DNA of 64,000 nucleotides from Epichloe hybrida (lineage: Eukaryota; Ascomycota; Sordariomycetes; Hypocreales; Clavicipitaceae): the NCBI GenBank assembly GCA_019022495.1, contig JAFEKR010000025.1:806001-870000 (forward strand). Reading direction: 5' to 3'. Below the pieces are notes generated by a model, which saw nothing but the letters and a program-made list of their open reading frames with translations, made no database searches and had not been told where the DNA came from. Made by a program: the position numbers and the translations under genes. This document shows, piece after piece, positions 12,570-24,090 of the stretch (the first letter of the stretch is position 1; every line of letters begins with the position of its first letter).

Positions 12570-13714
12570 GTATCGATCCCTCCCACGTCTGGCTAGGGTT
12601 AAATGTATACCATGGGTGCCAGCCACCCTTTGCAGACTGTGGACAATGATGATATAACGAGACAGGTCGTGGGAGCCAACAGGTGGGCAAGTGTGCAAGA
12701 CTATAAGCATGGATGGCACGACATCAAGTTTTACGAGCAAGTCCCTCTTCGGGACGATGGGAAATCCGAAATCTTTTAGGCCTACGAATTATGCTAGGCC
12801 AGCGAGGACTCTAAACGACGGCGGCGGCGTGTTCCGTTGCCAACTTTTTGAGACATCGAACCCGAATGTGTGGCAGGATGTGGAGCCAGCAGCAGACTTC
12901 CCAGCTTGGCAGAGGCTCGAGGCTCTCTCTTTTCATGCGACAAGGCTGTTCTCATGCGATCTGGTGGGTAGCATGGAGTCCATGGACCGTTCGGCGGCGA
13001 GATGGGGGAGCGGACAGCGACAGCATTGGCCGCGGTTGGCATTCCAGCCCCGAACGTCTAACTGGATCGGGACGGGCTGAGCCACGATATCTATTCCTAT
13101 TCCTATGTGAGACGACTGGCATTGCAGAGACAGCGACATGAAACAGGTCCTGTTTACCAAACAGACCCGTTTGGGTTCGCGACGGCGGCGCTGGCCAAAA
13201 ACGCACGGCTCGTTTGCGACCGGCATGCTGACGTGGGAGAAACAGTTGAGCCGATCAACGACTGCAGGAGGCCCTGAAACTGGTTTTGGTATTTTGGTAC
13301 GGCCTTTTGTGGCCTTTTTTTGTGGTTCTTTGTATTGGTGACGTCGTGCAAGAGCCGTTTTCGTCGTGCCCGCATTTCGCATTTCGCATTTCGCATTTCG
13401 CATTTTGCATGTGAAAGGCGCGAAAGGCGCGAAAGGCTAACGTTATTCTGCTTCGTCTTTCATCCCGTATGGGATTATGAGGCTCATGCCATCGGCGACA
13501 GACGTCTCAGTATTCCTGACCTACGATGGAGGAGCATGATGCCTCATGCAAGACCCGGGCTTGTTAGTATCGCCGTAATATCGGTAAATCAAATCCATCG
13601 TTGCGTGTTTCCCCGATGCGGATATGAAGGCAGAGCGCAAAGCTAAGGCACATGGTCCTTTTAACCAATGGCTTGTTATTATTTAGCGGATGCACACCTC
13701 GCAAAAAATTAGGA
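12570..13714. other. Intergenic with short tandem repeats
   Basis: Upstream region of the disordered-protein gene. Contains about five copies of a 7-bp unit (CGCATTT) at 13371-13410, directly followed by three copies of GCGCGAAAG at 13414-13437. A 129-codon frame at 12691-13080 has no recognisable features and was not called. Confidence 0.5.
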
Positions 13715-13847
13715 CTCCCCCGGAAAGGCTCGAACTTTCAACCTGAATATTTGTTAGTACACTAATTCTAGGAACCTAAAACCAGCGTAGTTGGTAATTA
13801 CCTCCTGATTAACAGTCAGACGCGCTAGCCAATTGCGCCACGGAGGA
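13715..13847 (-). tRNA. tRNA-Asn (GUU) interrupted by a 59-bp intron-like insert in the variable loop
   Basis: Read on the minus strand, the acceptor, D, anticodon and T arms match the intact plus-strand copy at 14736-14809. The anticodon loop is CTGTTAA (GUU, Asn). After AG of the variable loop, a 59-bp segment (13801-13743) begins GTAATTACC and ends TACTAACAAATATTCAG, then GTTGAAAG resumes. Exact removal of the 59 bp recreates the intact 74-base tRNA body. Normal nuclear tRNA introns sit one base 3' of the anticodon, which is not the case here. The insert has a GT start, a perfect TACTAAC branch-point consensus close to the end and a CAG end, all features of a spliceosomal intron. Whether the gene makes functional tRNA is unknown; it may be a dead copy. 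Confidence 0.8.
13743..13801 (-). other. 59-bp spliceosomal-intron-like insert inside tRNA-Asn
   Basis: Begins GTAATT, contains TACTAAC ten bases before the final CAG, and has the length of a small fungal spliceosomal intron. Its borders coincide with the point where the two tRNA-Asn copies diverge. No transposon-like terminal repeats are seen within it. It is flanked by AGG on both sides, so a 3-bp target duplication is possible. Confidence 0.6.
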
Positions 13848-14735
13848 ACTGCTGCCCCCTCGGAAAATAATTTCAAACTGTGTACTTTACACACAGTCAC
13901 CGAACGTTCAATCACATTTGAACCGTACTCGGACCAGATTTCTCAAATTATGCAGGTTTATGCAAGTAGTCACAGAGTTTCTCTGCATACATTTCCGTGC
14001 CTCGGTACTCACAGTCATGAATGCAAAGCGCTGCTAGTGTACGCAAGTCGGAAACACTGAATATCAACCAACCTGTGGAAATTCCCCGTGAATGATGGTG
14101 CAGTGCACTGGCGCCCGGTCACTGTTCTGAACAGTTAATTAGAGTAATTTTTGGAATCACCCGGAGTCATTTCACCGGGTAGTACTCATGCTATTAACTT
14201 GCGCTTGACAAAGTTCACGTTTACCCCGCGGGATGATGCATGGGTTTCTCATATTTCTTACAATAGGGTAAGTCAAGTCCGCTAGACAAATTTTGCCACA
14301 TGAACGACCAAGAATAGGAACGGCAAGTACCTCGATTATTGCACTGGCACGTGGTCAGGGAAAATCAAGAAAACTTCATGTATATATTATGATAACTAGA
14401 ATAGAGCTATAATATTCGAAAAAAACAGTATTGAAAATTGGCTACGCACTAGGATGTGTACCTCATTCGTTCGTGCTGTCTTATCCATCACTAACTTAAC
14501 CCAGTACCCACAGCCGAAGAAACAAGAGGCAGCAAATGGGTAGGAGTCTCTTTGTCTCTTCTTATTCAGACGCAAATCGTCTTCTTTACGTATGCAATTG
14601 ACTGTGTCACAGGACGCACTACTTCAAACGCGACGGATAATACATCAAGGGAGGATCAACCCTCGCCCTTGAAGCCGTAATAATGGCTAGCTGACATAAG
14701 TAATATTACCGAGCTGAGCTGACAACAATCACTCG
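13848..14735. other. AT-rich spacer between inverted tRNA-Asn genes
   Basis: About 890 bp between two tRNA-Asn genes in opposite orientation, AT-rich compared with flanking gene DNA. A short hairpin (ACCCGG...CCGGGT, near 14159-14182) is visible. No protein gene can be supported. Confidence 0.5.
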
Positions 14736-14809
14736 TCCTCCGTGGCGCAATTGGCTAGCGCGTCTGACTGTTAATCAGGAGGTTGAAAGTTCGAGCCTTT
14801 CCGGGGGAG
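14736..14809 (+). tRNA. tRNA-Asn (GUU), intact
   Basis: A 74-base cloverleaf. The 7-bp acceptor stem is TCCTCCG with CGGGGGA, discriminator G. The D stem is GCGC/GCGC. The anticodon stem TCTGA/TCAGG carries loop CTGTTAA with anticodon GTT. The variable loop is AGGTT and the T stem GAAAG/CTTTC has loop TTCGAGC. No intron is present. A T-rich tract downstream (TTTTCTTTTT from about 14813) could be the RNA polymerase III terminator. The A box (TGGCGCAATTGG) and B box (GTTCGAGCC) are recognisable. Confidence 0.95.
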
Positions 14810-14812
14810 CCA

Positions 14813-14822
14813 GTTTTCTTTT
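14813..14822 (+). terminator. Probable RNA polymerase III terminator of tRNA-Asn
   Basis: A T-rich run begins four bases after the tRNA 3' end, the usual place for a Pol III stop. Inferred from position and composition only. Confidence 0.5.
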
Positions 14823-15131
14823 TGGCTTTCCCTTTTGCAGCGCCCGTTCTTTGTTGAACGATGATCGAGTTTTGGAAAGAACCATGGTGCAAGATGTGGG
14901 AAGAAGCTGTCTTTGGCCAATGTTTTTTTTTGCAGCTATAGTGGATTTTTTTTCCCTGGGATTTTATCATCGTGGACTATTTGTTTTTGGCTCGTTCTTT
15001 GCAACATTGCTTTCCTACATCTTTGAGACATCTTGGTGAGCAAGGGCGCTATAACATTGCCCTGCAGAATTATCGGGAAGTCACTTTGAGACCAAGTCAA
15101 TTCGCTGGATCGCTTGACGCGGCGTCCCTTG

Positions 15132-15500
15132 TGTAACGATCGGCACGGGCATTACGAGACAAGAAACCTTGAAGGGGAACGTGCGTTCCCGGCTTTACAA
15201 TGGCTGCGATGTATTGTGAAGGAGCTGAATAGTTACGTTCCCGATAATGACTAGGCGTGATGTTGCTCTGTTAAGCCGTAACAAGTATCGTGCATCTAGC
15301 TACGAGATCTTGTAGTGTACGAGCTGTTTTTGTGAACCAGCGTCCTGTCGACGGAGGCAAAGCGCGGCAAGGTATGCTCAAAACTCGTCGTTACTAGAGC
15401 GTGGCAGGGTATAAAAGGCTCTTGGGGGAGAGCGGTAATACTCTCGTATTCGTTGGATCTGGCGACTGCATCAACGCTTCAAATATGCCTCGTCTGTCTA
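15132..15500 (+). mobile_element. Possible solo-LTR-like fragment downstream of tRNA-Asn
   Basis: Starts with TGTAACG and contains a promoter-like TATAAAAGG at about 15411 followed by a TCT-rich, LTR U3/R-like stretch. It lies about 320 bp from a tRNA gene, a common target zone for Ty3-type elements. No matching second LTR, primer-binding site or gag/pol frame is visible, and the 3' border is not certain. This is a tentative call. Confidence 0.25.
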
Positions 15501-15640
15501 CTGGCTCCAGCAATAGATGGCCTGAAGCCCCTTGCCATAGAGGATTGAATGCATTGAGACCTCGCTCTGATCGATAGTCTTGTGCTGTCGCATATTCGGA
15601 GGCCTCCGCAAAGAGAAGATTTTGAAAATATCAGGTAGCC

Positions 15641-16230
15641 CTAAAATTGTAGTAAACTTAGCTCTATCTTTGTAGTATTGTCCGTATATGAGAAGGGAAT
15701 GAATTTAGAATTTATGTTTGCTTGTGAGTCCAATACGTGATAGTGAAGAGAAGGATGCTTGTGGCGATACCTTACGTCGGAATGCGCTCCGATCCTTTGT
15801 TTCAAATTATTGCTCTGGCCAACGTACAAATGATAATCGTGTTCATGGAATGTTCATGGGCATAGAAAGTGCATGTATATTCCTCGTCTCGAAGATGAAA
15901 GATCTCCTGCGACGGCGCATGGCCTGTGATATCATGAGTATTGTTCGAATGGGGCGAATGAAGAATATGATTCAGATACCACAAAGACGAAGAAGAAGAA
16001 GAAGAAGAAGAAGAATCTCATAGAAGAACATAATAGCCAAAGAACTGAAGGATTTTGATTGGTTCAACTCACTTGTTCGGGGATATAGGTCCATTCTGCA
16101 ACAATTGCATCGTGTCATGGCGAACAAACTTAGCGAGGTCGCGGACAGTGACATGTGAATTTTCTAGTAACCGAGCGTATTGCTCAATCTTGAGCCACTT
16201 CAACGACTGCAGTGCTTCATTAAGCAGTCC
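15641..16230 (-). pseudogene. Decayed GIY-YIG endonuclease-like gene
   Basis: On the minus strand, 15846-15641 reads HLYVGQSNNLKQRIGAH and then a Lys/His-rich stretch, matching the GIY-YIG nuclease core (the Tyr-Val-Gly strand, the following Arg-Ile helix and a His). The upstream part continues only in other frames: 15984-15850 encodes a stretch ending DEEYTCTFYAHEHS, and 16215-16072 encodes an exon-like segment ending NGPISPNK before a GTGAGT donor. A TAA lies in frame just upstream at about 16228-16230, and a frame change separates the core from its N-terminal part. A (CTT)n tract at 15990-16015 interrupts the middle. GIY-YIG proteins cut DNA in repair, restriction and mobile introns. Here the frames are broken, so it is called a pseudogene; sequence error or unusual introns remain possible. 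Confidence 0.5.
15990..16015. repeat. GAA/TTC microsatellite
   Basis: About eight GAA units on the plus strand, inside the decayed GIY-YIG-like gene. Confidence 0.9.
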
Positions 16231-17153
16231 TTAAGACAATCGACAGCACCCAATGGCAACGTGGTAGACTGGGGTGGACCGAAACGGGCATCGGTGGCCT
16301 TTTGAGATCCTTGACCAAGTTGCTGTCCTGTTCGCTTGAACGACCATCCATGCCGAATCTCGTTCACATTCTTTTGGACATAGAAATGAGAATTCCACAT
16401 CGAGAAAAATTAAAGTGCGAGTGTATTTGATCGCTGGAGGTTTGTTGCATCCCAAGGGAAGTCTTCTGCCCACGAACAAACAAGGTCAACCCAACCCTCT
16501 CTAGGTGCTGAGTCGTGGATTCAGAAGCTGAATCTGCCGGAACGAAGCCGGGAGGTAAGTATAGTGGTGTATAAGATCGTTTATCATTCGATCTGCTGCA
16601 CATACAAAAACCCCGAGGTGATGACCCAGAAAGCTTTGGAGTGCCGGGCAGGTTGCCAGACAGGCAAGGGAATTTTGCCCTTGATTGTCCAACAAAGAGC
16701 GAGAAAATGCATCAAACGCCAGGACCATATCATGCCGAACAAAACTCTGCGCGGAATCCAAAAGAAAGATTGGAAGGCGGTATTGGTTCGAGCCCTATAC
16801 CGACTGCTGCTTCTGGCGATGGAGAAGGCGGTATAGAGTGGTGTTGATGAGGCCGTATGAGAGCAAACGAGTGAGAGGGAGTCGTCTGTGTGCTCACCAA
16901 AATCAGTGGTCGTTAATTCCCCTTGACTCACTCCGAGTACCTACTTCCACTAACGCATGTGCATATGCTCGCTATGAAAGACCATCGACGACATGTAGTC
17001 CTGATCGGCCTTGATGGGAGAGACACGGAGAATCTCTCTTCGTACACTGGCATGCATGATTTCCATGGCACTACTGTTCGATATTCTGTGTTTGGACAAG
17101 AAATTGCCATCCGCCCGACATGTTCCAATGGCGCAACACACAACACACCATCG
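16231..17153. other. No clear gene
   Basis: Open frames on the minus strand (16231-16479, 16501-16761, 16584-16931) overlap one another without a recognisable domain. The 16231-16479 frame is in register with part of the GIY-YIG relic and ends at the TAA that interrupts it, so some of this stretch may belong to that decayed gene. The rest lies downstream of the cupin gene. Confidence 0.35.
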
Positions 17154-17478
17154 TCACTCTCCAATGACATATGTGCAGCCTTCTTGACCCATCCATACTT
17201 CATGGACTCGCCCAGCATCAACGTCGACTCTGGAACCGACGCCATACGTTGACTTTTCCCCGTCCGGCCCATCGGGATACCAAAGCATCAATTGACCCGA
17301 GACGATGAGATGAGTTGTCAGACCGGCGTGAGAATGAGGAGGGTAGTGGGCGTTCCTGTGGCAGTCAGGCGGGTTGATTGACTCGACTCGATTGACAAAA
17401 GACTTACGGTCCGTCTGTCCATGTAAAGACGTGGGAGAAGCCCCAGGAGCGCACTTGCGCCTCGTGCTCTCGGCCCAT
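17154..17478 (-). CDS. Small cupin-domain protein
   Basis: Two exons, 17478-17408 and 17355-17154, with a 52-bp GTAAGT...CACAG intron; 90 residues. After a short N-terminal part (MGREHEAQVRSWGFSHVFTW) the protein has the cupin metal-binding pattern (HYPPHSHAGLTTHLIVSG), a middle strand region, and a second motif ending GRVHEVWMGQEGCTYVIGE. The histidines in HSH and the later VHEVW are the likely metal ligands. Single-domain cupins may be small oxygenases, isomerases or binding proteins; the reaction cannot be told. A 22-codon open frame starting at 17554 ends seven bases before the chosen ATG and could be a regulatory upstream ORF. The alternative is a longer N terminus from an unseen exon. 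Confidence 0.65.
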
Positions 17479-18334
17479 GGTCTTTTCAAAAGCGGTCGCG
17501 CTTGGCCTCGTGGATGGAGAAACAGCCGGAGATGCAGTCGGCGATGCGTGTCATCGAGGATGAATGATGAAGAAAAGAGACGCCCCCGCATGCCTCAGGA
17601 CTTCTACAAATTGACTAAATAACGCTACAAATATCGGATAGCGCACGTGTTCACTAATAACAATTGCCCAATAAGCGCCCCGTAACCCTCGAAGCTTGTT
17701 CCCACATCAGGTCACATCAGGTCACATCTATTACCACATTCCCTGGCCCTGGCTTACCATCTCAACAGGATCAGACCAGACCAGCATCCAATCCATCAGA
17801 CAGAAAGGCATGTGTCGTAATGTGTACGGATTACATGTGGGTGACAATTTATAATAATCCAACCTCGACACCATCAACATGGTGGTGGGGGCCAACTTGC
17901 CAACGTCCCACTTGGGAGGCAAAGCTGACAGACAGACAGGACAGGGAAGAGACCAGAAGCCATGCCAGTGTCATTTCAGCTCAGCTCCAGTGAGTGAGGC
18001 TGCAGATCTCTCTCCATGGCTTGCTCGCTCCGTATTTGAGCCGAGCCGCGACGTTGTCTGCTCAAGTTCCCGCCTTGTTCGCCTTGTTCTCTTTGTTGAA
18101 CGTCAGAGCCTCGCTCACGAGGCAAGAGATTGATTCTGTGCATTTGACCGTCATCTGAGCCCTTACCCGTCTCGCATGCACTTACATAGCTACGTACGTG
18201 CTCAACCTCAGCGCTTGATGTGCCATCATCTGCCCCAGTCGTTCTTCCGGCCCGCCAGGCGTTGAAATTGAGCTAGATCGTCAATTGCACGGTCCAACCC
18301 GCTACGACTTTGGCTTGGCAAAGCGGCGGTCATC
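17479..18334. other. Intergenic between divergent cupin and phospholipase C genes
   Basis: Promoter region for both genes. Includes a direct repeat CAGGTCACAT (17707-17727) and a motif GTACGGATTAC (17824-17834) also seen at several other intergenic sites. No gene is supported. Confidence 0.45.
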
Positions 18335-21022
18335 ATGTCTTTTCTATGCGGTTTGCCGGCGGTAAGTTGCGAATTTCAACCTCAGAGTCTCAGGTCGTTC
18401 AAGCACAGAGCGTCCCGTCCCGTCCCTTGTGCTAACCTTTGCTCCATCTCTAGCGTCGACGCTTCCTGAGCCGCAAATCGAACGATGCAGAGTCTCCTCG
18501 ACGTACATCGACCATGTCGATATTCGGCACCTCAAACAAAAATGCTCGTCGTGCACTTTTGAGCATGGTTGGGGTTACATTATTGACCAAGCCAGCGAAG
18601 AATAGTTCTCCGACAACAGACCAGAAACCTGTGGACGGAAACGTGCACATGAGCAACCACATGTATGATGTCGTGGAACAGCTCTACGATGATCTAAGAG
18701 GTCCGGATGCACACTTATCGAAAGACAAGCTCTACAAGTTTCTCAAAGAGGTCCAATGCGAGCCAGTCGTGTCAGACCTCGACCAGGAGCAGTATGCTGT
18801 CTGGGACTTCCGGCGCGTCTGGTTTAAACACTACGAAGTAGATGCAACTGGCCCACCTCCGCCTAAGGACCTGTCTAAGCCTCTCACCAACTACTTTATC
18901 AATAGCAGTCATAATACCTATCTGGATGGCAACCAATTGGCGTCTCAGAGCACGCCAGAAGCATATAGGAACGTGAGTTTGAAATTTCTCTCGAATGTAA
19001 TGGCTCTTCAGATGTCACTGACAGAGAAACGCACAAGGTGTTGTTGAGAGGCTGTCGCTGCATCGAGATCGATGTTTGGAACGGCGAAGCAGGTCAAGGT
19101 CGAGCCCGATCAAGATCGCCACATGGACGACATAGCAGAGGACCATCACGAACATCTCAGACCAACGTAGCCGTTGCCGCTTTAGACAGCGTGGAGGAGA
19201 CATACAAAACTGGCAAGCAATATCTTGGCGAAAAATCATCCTCACATTCCAGAACGGCCAGCGCACAGAGCCGAAGCTTCGGCGAGGACGCTTCACCAAG
19301 GAGCAGTCTTCTCAATCTACAAGATACGAAACAGCCAGGAGATACTGGAGTTTGTGCGCGGCCGAACGGAGTGCCTGCATCATCTCTACAGCCTCGACAG
19401 TTGAGTCCTCTACGAGGAGAGCCTATTGTAACCCATGGGCACACCCTCACCATTCCCTGCGGGTTTCGCGAAGTATGCGAAGCTATCAAGGAGTCTGCTT
19501 TCGAAAACAATGACTTGCCAATTATCATCAGTCTCGAAGTACATGCCGACTGGGAACAGCAGGAGATTATGGTTCAAATTATGAAGGAGGTGTGGCAGGA
19601 TCTGCTCGTAACGGAGCCTCATGAGGACTTTGACCCAAGGTTCCGTCTGCCAAAACTCCAAGACCTGCAGCGCAAAATTTTAGTCAAAGTGAAGAAGGCT
19701 GATGCCATCATGGAGCCACTTGTTTCCGTACAACATGTGGGGGAGGACCCTCCGCAAGTCATAAAAACCCAAATCAACTCGCAAAGCACCGGGGATGAAG
19801 TTTGCGTAGCGGACACTTTCCAGTGTACGTCTCAAAGCGCGCCTGATTTGCTCGACACAGCCAAAACATATGATGACTCGTCGTCGTCTGGAAGCGATTT
19901 TCAGCTCAAGGCTCCCGAGAACTCAGCATCGGCTCCTGTCCCAAACTCATCCCAGGACAAGCTGAACAACGCTGGCCGAATATGCCATAGCTTGGGCAAT
20001 CTTGCTGTATACACTCGCAGCGAGCATTTCAAAGCATTCGGGACCAAGGAGGCAAAGAAGCCCGCCCACATTTTCTCCATCAGCGAAAAGCGCATTCTTG
20101 AGCTATATCAAAAACATCCGCGAGACGTCTTCCTTCACAACAAGAGTTTTTTTATGAGGGCATATCCTGATAAGATGCGAGTAACTAGTTCAAACCTTGA
20201 CCCAAGCCTGTTCTGGAGGCGAGGAGTCCAAATGGCGGCCATGAACTGGCAAAAGATGGATACGGGGATGATGCTAAATGAGGGCATGTTTGCGGGCGAA
20301 AAGGGATGGGTTCTCAAACCACCTGGGTATCAAAATTCCGACAAGTCCGCCGAGTCGCATGATGAAGCAGCACCGGGGACTACGCTAGATCTCGACATTA
20401 CTGTCTTCGCTGGACACAACATCCCGACGGAGAGCGACGATTACCATGAGTATCCACGAAGCGGCAGCACCATTCGACCATACGTCAAGGTCGAGCTTCA
20501 CGTGGAACGCTCTGAGAACGCCACGGGCAAAGAGGCCGACGAGAACACATATAAGAAGAGGACGGAGGCAGGGAAGTCGAACAACCCCAAGTTCCCCGAA
20601 TCCAAAAGGCAGCTCAGCTTCACGGGAATAACCAAAGTTGTGCCCGAGCTCAGTTTCGTTCGGTTAGTCCTCCCCACGTCCCTTTATTTTTAAATCTTCC
20701 GCTTCACCTGTACCCGTCGTAAAGCCTCGCATGCTTCTCTCGCATGTCATGATGCGGCCGTGCCACCACACCTGCGGAAAAGGCATGTCAGCAGTATCTC
20801 GTGCTAACACGATGATGTTACTCCAGGTTTCGCATCGGCGATGATTCTCGAATGAGCACTTCTATCCTGGCGTGGGCATGTATCCGGCTTGACCGCCTAC
20901 GCCCAGGCTACCGCTTCGTTCGGCTCATGGACATGAATGGCAGCCCGATCCATGACGGTGGGCTTTTCGTCAAGATCGAAAAAAAGATGCACTGGAGGAA
21001 CCCGACGACCCACACGAAATGA
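18335..21022 (+). CDS. Phosphoinositide-specific phospholipase C
   Basis: Hydrolyses PIP2 to inositol trisphosphate and diacylglycerol in calcium signalling. Exons 18335-18361, 18454-18972, 19038-20662 and 20827-21022 join in frame to 788 residues; the 27-bp first exon (MSFLCGLPA) is supported by GTAAGT and CTAG splice sites. An EF-hand-like region (about residues 75-110) precedes the X domain, which has FINSSHNTYLDGNQL (first catalytic His, near 162), GCRCIEIDVWNG and the second His in THGHTL. The Y domain carries IFSISEKRILEL, NLDPSLFWRRGVQMAAMNWQ and GWVLKPPGY. A C2 domain follows (DITVFAGHNIPTESDD... FVRFRIGDD). No N-terminal PH domain is present, and a Ser/Arg-rich segment splits X before the THGHTL motif. 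The N terminus is basic and Ser-rich. Domain order is diagnostic; which of the several fungal PLC paralogues this is cannot be told. Confidence 0.92.
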
Positions 21023-21666
21023 GAAGAAGCAATATCCGTGATCGACGTCAAATGCACGCATGCCGTCCGTCATTCGCATGTAATGTTCTTCTCTCTTCAT
21101 CATGCTTGCTTCGTCACACTTTTTGTTTTGAGATTCAGGGCCCAACATTGACACCGGTGTTATAGATGTTCCAGTCTTGCATTTGTTGGGAAGAGAAGGA
21201 ATCGGCGTCTACTGTATTGTATATGTAAAGGGAAACAGGTACTGGGTAGGTAGATCAACCGAGGCATCAACTCGGATTCTCAAGAGTCTTACAGCCATGG
21301 GTCGTTTTGGAGTCTAGGAAATTGGGATTTTACATCATTACACATCAGGGACCGGCGCAGGGTGCAACACTAGAGGCATGAGCGCAATTTTTCTAGGGCA
21401 CTCCTCATCTATCTTTGTCTAAGATTTGAGAGGTTTTACTTTCTTCTATTCGTCGGCCAGGTACAAACAGCACTAACTAGAAACTATGGATTGGACAATT
21501 TGTTAGTGTTAATTTAAAGTTTGTTTTTGAATTGAATTTTTTTTTGTGCTCCTTCATGCCCCGACGCAAAGCTTAGGCGAAATCTCACCGAGTTTCGAGG
21601 CTCCTCCGGCGGGCCCCGGGTCTAGTAGGTTAGTTAGCTTGCACGAGTGACGTGTTGTTTGTGATG

Positions 21667-21741
21667 GTTTTTTTTTTTTTTTTTTTTTCGTCGGGGAATT
21701 AACTATGTTAAAACTATGACAAAAAGCAAAAAAAAAAAAAG
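21667..21741. repeat. Poly-T and poly-A tracts
   Basis: A run of more than 20 T followed about 40 bases later by a run of 13-14 A. Such tracts can arise from retroposed RNA tails, but no element is visible beside them. Confidence 0.85.
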
Positions 21742-24050
21742 AAAGGCGTTGCCTCGTCCCCTCTCGTGCGACGGAGCACAGCGGTTGGTTCGTCCCAGTG
21801 TCACCGGAGCTAGTCTCTTGAACCGACCTCCTGGGTCCGAGCCCAGCCCTAGCGATTCCCGATGAATTTCGCCGACGTCGTCTTTTTTGCTCGCAAAAAA
21901 TGCACCCCCCCCCTCCCCTCCCCTCCCCTCCACTTCTCCCGTTTTTTTTTGTCTCCACGGCCCGCAAAAACTTGTACCAACTTGTCGAAATCGAAACCTG
22001 ACAAGTTTTATCAGGCGGTCTCACATGACGGCCCGCACGGCAGGCTTGAAGCACGGCTCGCTTCGCGCAGATGGGAAACAACACCAGAGGGGTTGTCTTG
22101 TCTTGTCTTGTTGGTCCCTACATATCTCCCTTTGGATCAGGGAACATTGCCAATGCATGTTTCGCATGACGTCCCGACGGGATGAAGGATCCTCGGCACG
22201 CCAGAATCAGAATAATCCGTGCAAAGTGATTGCCGAGACTTTTTGACTGACCCCCCCCCAATAACATCAGCTTTTGGCCGCGCTTCCAACTCTGTCTGCG
22301 ACGACAGCACATTCATATTGTCGAGTCGGTCCAGCGAATGCCGTATCGATATCGTGTCCTTTAGGACAACAGAAAACTCATGCTGCTCTGGTGTGCCTGG
22401 TGGACTTGAACGTGTAACATGTTGCAGAGGAAATACTCGTGCCACTAATTTGAAGGGAGGGAGTCTTGCATCTTGGAATTGCCTTTGTCGTGGAACGGCA
22501 AACTGCCATAAATGACACTTTAGTGAGCGGGCAAACTCGCATGATGCTATTCGCCTCACATAATGTTGAATGCACACCTATTTTTTTAATTTTTTTAATT
22601 TCTATTTTTTTTTTAGGTAGGGAATCCCCCCCCCCCAGAGGCCAAAAGCGTTAACCCATAATGGCAAAGCAAAAAGTACGCGCGAAACAAATCCCCGAGA
22701 CAATCAGGGGATTATCGGCGAGTGGGTCCCCAATTCTATGCGAGTCTGACACATGAACCTTCAGAAACAGTCAGCCTTGCGTAATAAATAATTCGGATGA
22801 ATGATACATATTACGTCCCGTCCCGTACATATGCAATCCCTTCTCCCCAGCATGACTGGCCGCACATGTGAAGTTCCAGCTCTTTGGCGCCTTGTTCTCA
22901 GATGCGGCATCCAGAGTCTCACCGCGTATCGTGTCTCTTGTTGATGCCTGACGAATTTCATGGTCGGAAAATTGCATGCTTGCTCGTCATGAGATATTCG
23001 GCATGGCAATTCCATGCAATTGTAGTAGTCCGTATAATTAATAATAAGAGGCCGTTCCGTGACCTAACATGGATCCACTTCTTGTTTAGTGATCAAACTA
23101 CAACGGAGTAAGCTTGTTGGTGTGCAAGTACGGCTGCGCCTAATTATCGGGCAACCAGTGCCTTGCTGAGAACTACTAGTGATGGTGCTGTTGTCACATT
23201 GTACCGTTATCCAATTTAGTAAATTGGTTGTTGGCGCTGTCGCGTATCCGGTTATCCGGTTGCCCTTCGACCGGACCGAAGACTTTCGGTTGTCCACATA
23301 TTCACAGACCAGCCACATCCCACATCCCACATCACATCCCACACGGTTCAGCCAGGGAGGGGGTCCTTCAACACCTCTTTATGCAAAACAGGCCCAGCAA
23401 TGCCGAGTCTCCCCAACAACTTTAAAGAGGAAGCTGTTCGTTCTTCCGTTGCAACAAAAAAAATACAGGCTCCCTTCCTGGTGAATGGCGCCGGGTCACT
23501 GTCAATTCTGGTGATGCACGGCTTGACAGGGTCTCCAAATTCATTCATTGACCAAGGTGTCGGAGTGAGTCGATTAGATGTGCAGATTTCGATGCTCGAC
23601 TAAAGACGGCAACGCCTCTGATCGGTGCAACACCAAACCAGTAGATGCTCGTCCCTTTATGTGTCGCGTTGGACCTTCTTTTTCATACACCTTCATCGCT
23701 TGTTCATTGCTGCCGTGGTTGCTACTGTAAGTAGTAGTGGGGGTGTGTCCAAAACAGACTTTACTTGGTGATAATTTGATTGATTCATGTTGAATGCTGT
23801 ATTTTCGTACGCAGACATGGCATGATTTCGTCGGCGCATGTTCTTGTAGGCTATCAAACGTGGTTTATTGGTAAACGAGCCGATTGGCCTCGATATCTGC
23901 TGAATGGACTCTCCGCCCCGATCTCATCATAGGACAGGTCCGTCCTATACATACGGATCCGCATGTACATAATAAACAAGTCGATGTGGATGCTTATGCT
24001 TGACCGGGGCCATGGATTGGGTCCAGGCTGTGCATGTGGCAGCAAGGTGA

Positions 24051-24090
24051 AGGTGGGCAGAGGTGGGCAGAGGTGGGCAGAGGTGGGCAC
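24051..24090. repeat. Tandem 10-bp repeat, four copies
   Basis: Four near-perfect copies of AGGTGGGCAG. Confidence 0.9.

Noticed and set aside
15132..15500. Calling a full LTR retrotransposon
   Set aside because: Only one LTR-like fragment is visible; no gag/pol frame or second LTR.
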